The notes beneath the pieces are model-generated. The model saw only the letters and a list, made by a program, of their open reading frames with translations. It ran no database searches and had not been told where the DNA came from. A DNA stretch of 64,000 nucleotides from Eurosta solidaginis. Its lineage: Eukaryota; Arthropoda; Insecta; Diptera; Tephritidae. Where the stretch lies: assembly GCF_040869045.1 (NCBI RefSeq), contig NC_090323.1:176908083-176972082 (forward strand). The letters are read 5' to 3'. Shown here in pieces: positions 57,121 to 64,000 of the stretch. How positions within the stretch are numbered: position 1 is the first letter of the stretch; the number at the start of each line of letters is the position of its first letter. The position numbers and the translations under genes are program-made.

Positions 57121-57351
57121 TTTATACCCGCTGTACTCGCACACAGGGTATTATAACTTTGATTGGATAAAAGTTGATTGTTCAAGTATAAAGGAATCGA
57201 GATAGATATAGGATTCTATATATCAAAATCATCAGTATCGAAAAAAAAAATTGTTTGAACCATGCCCCTCCGTCCGTCCGTTAGCACAATAACTTGAGTA
57301 AATATTGAGATATCTTCACCAAATTTGGTACACTAGCTTATCTGGACCCAG

Positions 57352-58404
57352 CAGGCGCGAAGGGGGCGAGGGGGGGGATGAATGGATCATTTACCCCCGG
57401 CACGGGCTTTGGAGGGGCCCGGGAATCTCAAAATGCTATCCAAGGTTTTTGCTTACTATAAGCTAAATTTGACAGCGGAACCATATGGTGATGTTAATAG
57501 CGTTATTCAATACATCAGCAAGTTTGAATGTATTTTGTTTTTCTCCATTTCGCTCAAGATTTTGACAGCTATTAATGAAAGAAACATTATTCTGCAAGCC
57601 AGGGGTACTACGATCGATATCGAAGTTATAAACTTAGAAAGTTTCATCTCTGATTTAAATCTAATCAGAAATCAAGGGGAAAACATTTTATGCGAATGCA
57701 AAACAGAAGCCACTGGATTTGGAATCTCACCAAAGATTCCTGACGTTCGAAAAGGGAGTAGTAAAATACAATTTTATTAATGTGAAGAGAACGAGACAAT
57801 CAACGACGATAACGAGACTGTTTCCAAAAACAAACACCTTTTTGGTGATAGTTGATTCGGTTATTGCAGGTATTACCGAATGATTTGCTGTCATGAAAAA
57901 TTTGAAGAACACTTTTTCTTTTTTGTGGCAATTTGGATACATGGATGAGGTTTCAATACGAGCAAATGCCGTTCAATTTGTCAACACATACAATTCAGAC
58001 GTTTCCGAGAGTTTAGGATATGAAATGATCCACTTGAAGCACATTTACTCAGCAAATTTTAACGAAAATCTGTCACCATTTGAATTGTTGAACGGTATCT
58101 GTGCTCTAAATCTAACGACAATTTTTCCTAACATTTGTGTTGATTTACGTATTTTTTGCACGATACCTGTTACGGCAGCTAGTGCTGAACGCTCCTTCAG
58201 TGTTCTTGGAAGGATAAAGAACTTCCATTGATCACGTTCAACTCAAGAACGCCTTACGGGACTTGGCATGCTCTGTATTGAAGAACTAACAGCGAGACAG
58301 CATATAAATATGTAAAACATGGTAATTTTGATTTTGAGAATTTGTTCATTTTAGTTTAGGGGCCTGTATTTTTTTCCCCGGAGCCCGGATTTTCTCCGGC
58401 CCTG
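57352..58404 (+). mobile_element. hAT element, internally deleted, with exact 8-bp duplication
   Basis: GGACCCAG at 57344-57351 and at 58405-58412 is a perfect 8-bp target duplication, the hAT hallmark. The ends start CAGGCGCGAAGG (left) and CAGGGCCGGAGAAA (right, inverted). They share CAGG and a G-rich start but pair imperfectly. At 1053 bp it is far shorter than an autonomous hAT. Confidence 0.85.
57382..58300 (+). pseudogene. hAT transposase, C-terminal half, with dimerisation domain
   Basis: Two open pieces (57382-57780 and 57893-58231) are separated by a stop and a frame change. The second ends I-P-V-T-A-A-S-A-E-R-S-F-S-V-L, the signature of the hAT C-terminal dimerisation domain. After a stop at 58229 the homology continues (Q-E-R-L-T-G-L-G-M-L). 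Similar proteins are annotated as TTF-type or MYM-type zinc finger hAT proteins. The BED/TTF finger and the catalytic DDE core are missing. Confidence 0.8.
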
Positions 58405-58631
58405 GGACCCAGAATATATTGGTATTGAAAATGAGCCAAATCGGATGATAACCACGCCCACTTTTTATATATATAATATTTTGGAAAACACAATAAACCT
58501 GATAATTTAGTAAATACACCTAGAATGTTGAAATTTGACACGTGGACTGATATTAAGACTCTTGATAAAAATTTGGAAAAATTTTTCAAAATGGGCCTGG
58601 CACCGCCCACTTATGATAAAATCAATTTTAA

Positions 58632-61600
58632 CAAGTAAGGAAAGTTAAATTCGGGTGTAACCGAACAACACATACTCAGTTGAGAGCTATGGTGACAACA
58701 TAAGGGAAAATAACCATGTAGGAAAATGAACCGAGGGAAACCCTGGAATCTGTTTGTATGACATGTGTATCAAATGAAAGGCATTAAAGAGTATTTTATG
58801 AAGGAGTGGGCCATAGTTCTATAGGTGGACGCCATTTAGGGATATAGCCATAATGGTGGATCAGGGTTGACTCTAGAATTTGTTTGTACAATATGGGTAT
58901 CAAATGAAAGGTGTTGAAGAGTATTTTATGAGGGAGTGGGCCATAGTTCTATAGGTGGACGCCATTTAGGGATATAGCCATAAAGGTGGATCAGGGTTGA
59001 CTCTAGAATGCGTTTGTACGATATGGGTATCTTATGAAAGATGTTAATGAGTATTTTAAAAGGGAGTAATCCTTAGTTCCATAGGTGGAAGCCGTTTCGA
59101 GATACCGCCATAAAGGTGGACCAGGGGTGACCCTAGAATTTGTTTGTACAATATCGGTATCAAAAGAAAGGTGTTAATGAGTATTTTAAAAGGGAGTGAT
59201 GCTTAGTTCCACAGGTGGACGCCGTTTCGAGATATCGCCATAAAGGTGGACCAGGTGTGACCCTAGAATTTGTTTGTACGATATGGGTATCAAATTAAAG
59301 GTTTTAATGGGGGTTTTAAAAGGGAGTGGTGGTAGTTGTATAGGTGGTCGCCTTTTCGAGATATCGCCATAAAGGTGGACCAGGGGTGACTCTAGAATGC
59401 GTTTGTACGATATGGGTATCAAATGAAAGGTGTTAATGAGTATTTTAAAAGGGAGTAATCCTTAGTTCCATAGGTGGACGCCGTTTCGAGATATCGCCAT
59501 AAAGGTGGACCAGGGGTGACACTAGAATTTGTTTGTACAATATGGGTATCAAAAGAAAGGTGTTAATGAGTATTTTAAAAGGGATTAATCCTTAGTTCAA
59601 TAGGTTGACGCCGTTTCGAAATATCGCCACAAAAGTGGACCAGGGGTTACCCTAGAATGTGTTTGTACGATATGGGTTTCAAATGAAAGATGTTAATGAG
59701 TATTTTAAAAGGGAGTAATCCTTAGTTCCATAGGTGGAAGCCGTTTCGAGATATTGCCATAAAGGTGGACCAGGGGTGACCCTAGAATTTGTTTGTACAA
59801 TATCGGTATCAAAAGAAAGGTGTTAATGAGTATTTTAAAAGGGAGTGATGCTTAGTTCCACAGGTGGACGCCGTTTCGAGATATCGCCATAAAGGTGGAT
59901 CAGGGGTGACCCTAGAATTTGTTTGTACAATATGGGTATCAAAAGAAAGGTGTTAATGAGTATTTTAAAAGCGAGTAATCCTTAGTTCCATAGGTGGACG
60001 CCGTTTCGAGATATCGCCATAAAGGTGGAAAAGGGGTGACCCTAGAATTTGTTCGTACAATATGGGTATCAAAAGAAAGGTGTTAATGAGTATTTTAAAA
60101 GGGAGTAATTCTTAGTTCCATGGGTGGACGCCGTTTCGAGATACCGCCATAAATGTGGACCAGGGGTGACTTTATAATTCGTTTGTGCAATATGGGTATA
60201 AAACGAAAGGTGTTAATGAGTATTTTAAAAGGGAGGGGGCCTTAGTTCTATAGGTGGAATCCTTTTCGAGGTATCGCAATAAAGGTGGACCAGGGGTGAT
60301 TTTAGAATGTGTTTGTACGATATGGGTATCAAATTAAAGGTATTAATGAGAGTTTTAAAAGAGAGTGGTGGTAGTTGTATATGTGAAGGCGTTTTCCAGA
60401 TATCGACCAAAATGTGGACCAGGGTGACACAGAACATCATCTGTTAGATACCGCTAATTTATTTATATATGTAATACCTGCCAAGATTTTAAGGGTTTTT
60501 TATTTCGCCCTGCAGAGCTTTTTCATTTTCTTCTACTTAATATGGTAGGTGTCACAACCATTTTATAAAGTTTTTTCTAAAGTTATATTTCGCGTCAATA
60601 AACCAATCCAATTACCTCACCATGTTTCATCCCTTTTTTCGTATTTGGTATAGAATTATGGCATTTTTTTCATTTTTCGTAATTTTCGATATGGAAAAAT
60701 TGGGCGTGGTCATTGCCGGATTTCGTTCATTTTTCATACCAAGATAAAGTGAGTTCACGTGAACTAAGTTCATTAAAGATATGTCGATTTTTGCTCAAGT
60801 TATAGTGTTAACGGCCATGCGGAAGGACATACGAACGACTGTGTATAAAAACTGGACGTGGCATTAACCGATTTCGCCCGTTTTTACAGAAAACAGTTAA
60901 CATCATAAAATCTATGCCCCTACCAAATTTCAAAAGGATTGGTTAATTTTTGTTCGACTTATGGCGTTAAAAGTATCCTAGACAAATTAAATGAAAAAGG
61001 GCGGAGCCACGCCTATTTTGAAATTTTCTTACTGGAGTTGAATGTTGACATAATTTACTTATATACTGTAAAGATATTAAATTTTTTGTTAAAATTTTAC
61101 TTAAAAATTTTTTTTTTAAAGTGGGCGTGGTCCTTCTCCGATTTTGCTAATTTTTATTAAGCGTACATATAGTAATAGGAGTAACGTTCCTGCCAAATTT
61201 CATCATAATATCTTCAACGGCTGACAAATTACAGCTTGCAAAAGTTTTAAATTACCTTCTTTTAAAAGTGGGCGGTGCCACGCCCATTGTCCAAAATTTT
61301 ACTAATTTTCTATTCTGCGTCATAAATTCAACTCATCTACCAAGTTTCGTCGCTTTATCTGTCTTTGGTAATAAATTATCGCACTTTTTCGGTTTTTCGA
61401 AATTTTCAATATCGAAAAAGTGGGCGTGATTATAGTCCGATATCGTTCATTTTAAATAGCGATCTGAGATGAGTGCTCAGGAACCCACATACCAAATTTC
61501 ATCAAGAGACCTCAAAATTTACTCAAGTTATCGTGTTAACGGACGGACGGACGGACGGACGGACATGGCTCAATCAAATTTTTTTCGATCCTGATTGTGT

Positions 61601-61706
61601 TGATATATGGAAGTCTATATCTATCTCGATTCCTTTATATATGTACAACCAACCGTTATCCAATCAAACTTAATATACTCTGTGAGCTCTGCTCAACTGA
61701 GTATAA
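58632..61706 (-). mobile_element. Family I Helentron-like non-autonomous element, copy F
   Basis: Longest copy (3.07 kb). It starts CAAGTAAGGAAAGTTAAATT at 58632 with the 3' hairpin TTCGGGTGTAACCGAA, and ends GCTCAACTGAGTATAA at 61706. GGAC run at 61541-61564. Boxes are at about 60853 (GGACGTGG), 61007, 61123, 61277 and 61423. The one shorter interval coincides with a deletion around 61030. It lies directly against family II copy 3. Confidence 0.65.
58770..60390 (-). repeat. 130-bp tandem array inside copy F (about 12 units)
   Basis: The anchor phrase CCATAA(A/T)GGTGG recurs about every 130 bp from 58848 to about 60275. Blocks of several units are themselves repeated: the pair beginning ATAGGTGGAAGCCGTTTCGAG at 59081 recurs at 59731. 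That is a 650-bp step, which suggests a five-unit segmental duplication. Confidence 0.9.
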
Positions 61707-62879
61707 CAATTGTTAATAAACCATGAGCACTTGGGAATGTCAAACAAAGTAATTTAAAATAAACAAATCTAGCATTATCAGTGATTTGCAACAGATGGCG
61801 CAATAGTGAATAAATATAGTTGGTAAGAAGGAATATAAGTAGCAATTTGTCAGTCAAACAAACAACCGCTGTATAGCTAAATGGTTAGCGCAGCCTGCCT
61901 AAAGCGTACTGATGATGAAGGCTTAGCACCCTTCGAAATGAATCTATCTGCGCAGCTATGGCAGGTTGTCTGAAACAAATTTTTCTACTTACTATTCCAT
62001 AAACAAAATAAATTTTTAAAATTTAGAAAAATTAAAAAATAACAATATTATCATTAGAAAAAAATTATTGTTCTAGCCTTGAGCTCGAATCGAACCTTGA
62101 ATCTTGTAACCTTTTATTTAGAGTTTTCAAAATTTTTATGAGTTAGAAGTTTTGTAACCCATAATTTTTGTTACAACAAAATGCTCTCAAAAGTCATATT
62201 GAATTGTCACATCTCCGAAAATTAGAGGCAAAATCCACTTAAACTGGAATAAATCCATGAGTGAAAACTTTACGACCAAGAGTTTTTAATAACAAAAATC
62301 GAACCAATGGACTTATGGGGCTTTCAGTGGCTGGCTTTGGTTAAACACAAATTCAGAAAATTATTTTACCGTGGTTTCTTTTGTAAAAAAAAAAATGTTA
62401 TCCAAATACAGCCCACGCTACGTCTTTTGCCAACTTCGCATAAACTATAAGGAAGTAAATGACATTCCCACAGGACTTATTGTGTATTATACAGGTACAT
62501 TTCTACTTACGTCAACAAACACAAAAATACTGGCGCAGTAAATATTTGAGCTCAATAACAGCAAGAACTACATAAAAGACAAAGCTGCGATGCTCAGTTG
62601 ACATGACATGGATTTCATAAACTGGACATTGAAAAAAAAAAATGAGAATGCAACCTAAGCAGCTGCCTAACGAAGGATATAAATACGTCTCATAAAAAAT
62701 TCACAAAAAAAAGAACAGAAAAGAGGACAAGGACGCCGAAAATTGTGACCAGTGGCATACGGCAAGGCGAGTGGATGAATGAAAGTTCATAAAATATCGT
62801 CGAATGACAGATGTCTACCCAGCAGTGAATCGAAATGAATAATCTTAAGTGACTGGAAAATAAAAGCAGGTTTTTAAAA
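61707..62879. other. A+T-rich spacer with one tRNA-like patch
   Basis: At 61872-61925 the plus strand reads GTATAGCTAAATGGTTAGCG, an A-box-like start, followed by GCAGCCTGCCTAAAGCG. The downstream TTCGAAATG is a poor B box. It may be the head of another tRNA-derived repeat (low confidence). No gene is supported in the rest. Confidence 0.35.
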
Positions 62880-63910
62880 TTTTGTTTGAATGAAATTCAT
62901 AGCATTTTAGTACCATGGAATTTTTTGTTAATATGCTGAAGAATTTAACATTCATGCACTGCCTTAAAAGGACCACCTTTTGTCAAGCACGTGTGATAGC
63001 AAACAGCCAGGAGGGAGTAGGAAATAAGATACCACTGTTCACTATTTCAATTTGATGAGAAAATCTTGCAATATTTAAATTAACATTACGTTCGATTTAT
63101 ATGATAAATTTAAAATGAAATTTTAATGGGTATATTTGTAAGATAATGCAAGTTTTGCGAATTTTACATTATTTGTATGCAAAACTTATATTAAAATGAT
63201 GTTGGATTTACTTGACAGATAAAGCATATTTTGTAGATTTAACATAAAAGCTATTTTGAATTTATTTTAAAACAAATGCAGGTTTAAATAATTTAATGCA
63301 AGTTTTACATAAAAATTATGTTTGATTTACTGGTAAAAAGAGGCCAATTTGCAGTTTGAGTTGTAAACCAACGCAAGTTGTCCACATTTTAAATTATTAC
63401 AATGCAAAATTAACATTAAAAATATGTTTAATTTTGCAGGTTTTACATTGCTCAATGCAAAGCCTTCATAAAAATAATGTCAGATTTTCGGTGAAAAATG
63501 CAAAAATATTAGATTTTACGTTTTTTTATATGCATTGTTTAGATGCAAAATTTGTATAAAATTTCGTAGGATTTAATTCAAAAATAATGCAATTTTAGTA
63601 GCTGATGTCTTCTTTAGATGCAAAATTTACGTAAGTGTTGTGTTAAATTTACTTGAAATATAATGCAAATTTTACATTATATACATTCAAAGTTAATATT
63701 GATATGATGTTGGATTTGCTGTAAATATTAAGCAAATTTGATGAATTTTATATTATTTACATGCAAAATTTTCATTGAATGATGTGTGATTTACTTTAAA
63801 TAATGCATATTTTATAATCTTTAAATGCAAAATTTCCAAAAAATTTAAATGTTCAAGATTTTGCATTATTCCAATGGCAAAATTTACATCAACATGATGT
63901 TGGCTTATAA
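62880..63910. repeat. A+T-rich degenerate tandem repeat
   Basis: ATGATGTTGGATTTAC-like phrases recur near 63196, 63315, 63420, 63476, 63638, 63704, 63779 and 63892, joined by ATGCAAAATTTACATT and TTTTACATTATT. The spacing clusters around 60-75 bp or multiples of it. Divergence is high and there is no gene. Confidence 0.6.
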
Positions 63911-64000
63911 TTTTAAAATAACGGTTAATACTTATGGTTACTGTTAATGATATGGTTATAGTTATGACTATTATTTTGGTTATGATTCTGTTTATCGTTA
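63911..64000. repeat. short-period GGTTA(T/A) repeat at the right edge
   Basis: GGTTAATACTTATGGTTACT and then GGTTATAGTTATGACTATT and GGTTATGATT units run to the window end. It probably continues beyond. Confidence 0.6.

Larger units (their letters stand above)
57121..58631 (+). mobile_element. Family II Helentron-like element, copy 3, split by a hAT element
   Basis: It begins TTTATACCCGCTGTACTCGCACACAGGGTA (given here in two parts: TTTATACCCGCTGTACTCGC and ACACAGGGTA), in which TACCC pairs with GGGTA and CTGT with ACA(C). TTTGATTGGATAAAAG and a GTCC run (57268-57279) follow. The body resumes after the hAT at 58405 with CCACGCCC at 58455 and GCACCGCCC at 58602. It is cut at its right end by family I copy F. 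Confidence 0.55.

Noticed and set aside
62735..62790. Frame reading V-T-S-G-I-R-Q-G-E, like the RT block before the polymerase motif
   Set aside because: Nine residues without any neighbouring RT motif; too short to call a LINE fragment.

Overview
The window looks like repeat-rich, intergenic or intronic DNA from a higher dipteran, most likely a tephritid fruit fly. That is inference: it rests on the mix of repeats (I-clade, RTE-clade and R1/Jockey-like LINE remnants, a tRNA-derived SINE, piggyBac and hAT relics, and a large (GTCY)n-bearing repeat family of the type described in Diptera as mini-me or Helentron-associated). I could support no host protein-coding gene. The only long intact reading frame belongs to an LTR retrotransposon.

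Layout. 1-1369: 5' end of a decayed piggyBac-like element whose terminus abuts TTAA. 2070-3191: RTE LINE and Ty3/gypsy integrase remnants. 6455-9176: first of six copies of a 2-3 kb non-autonomous element (family I). 9362-16550: an A+T-rich ~212-bp satellite split by two more family I copies. 17440-18175: a GC-richer block with a duplication and an exact 33-bp minisatellite. 19690-20600: an RTE relic. 20662-27894: a different element (family III) split by a complete 6.26-kb Ty3/gypsy retrotransposon with two apparently identical 335-bp LTRs, a TATA duplication, a tRNA-Pro primer site and one 1422-codon Gag-Pol frame. 28615-32479: a CACTG-ended inverted-repeat element holding a fourth family I copy and a SINE. 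33158-38520: a decayed I-clade LINE. 38597-49647: a patchwork of SINEs, family II copies, LINE tails and short-period repeats. 49963-52275: a fifth family I copy with a SINE inside. 56086-56520: a pentanucleotide microsatellite. 57121-58631: a family II copy split by an internally deleted hAT element with an exact 8-bp duplication. 58632-61706: the sixth family I copy. 62880-64000: a second A+T-rich tandem repeat.

The most interesting signal is the trio of element families I, II and III. All begin with a terminal hairpin whose arms differ in sequence between families but remain complementary. Families I and III end with a short hairpin 8-9 nt before CCTTACTTG and have asymmetric subterminal inverted repeats. 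All carry a (GTCC/GTCT)n stretch. Their bodies are old tandem arrays with a period near 150 bp; in families I and II each period carries a CCACGCCC-type box. Family I also has an internal array of 128-130-bp units whose copy number differs between insertions. These traits fit non-autonomous Helentron-like elements. The 150-bp architecture and the covarying 5' hairpins are the parts I would check first.

Nested insertions give a relative order: family I, II and III bodies are older, then the SINE, hAT and LTR insertions. The LTR element is the youngest event visible.
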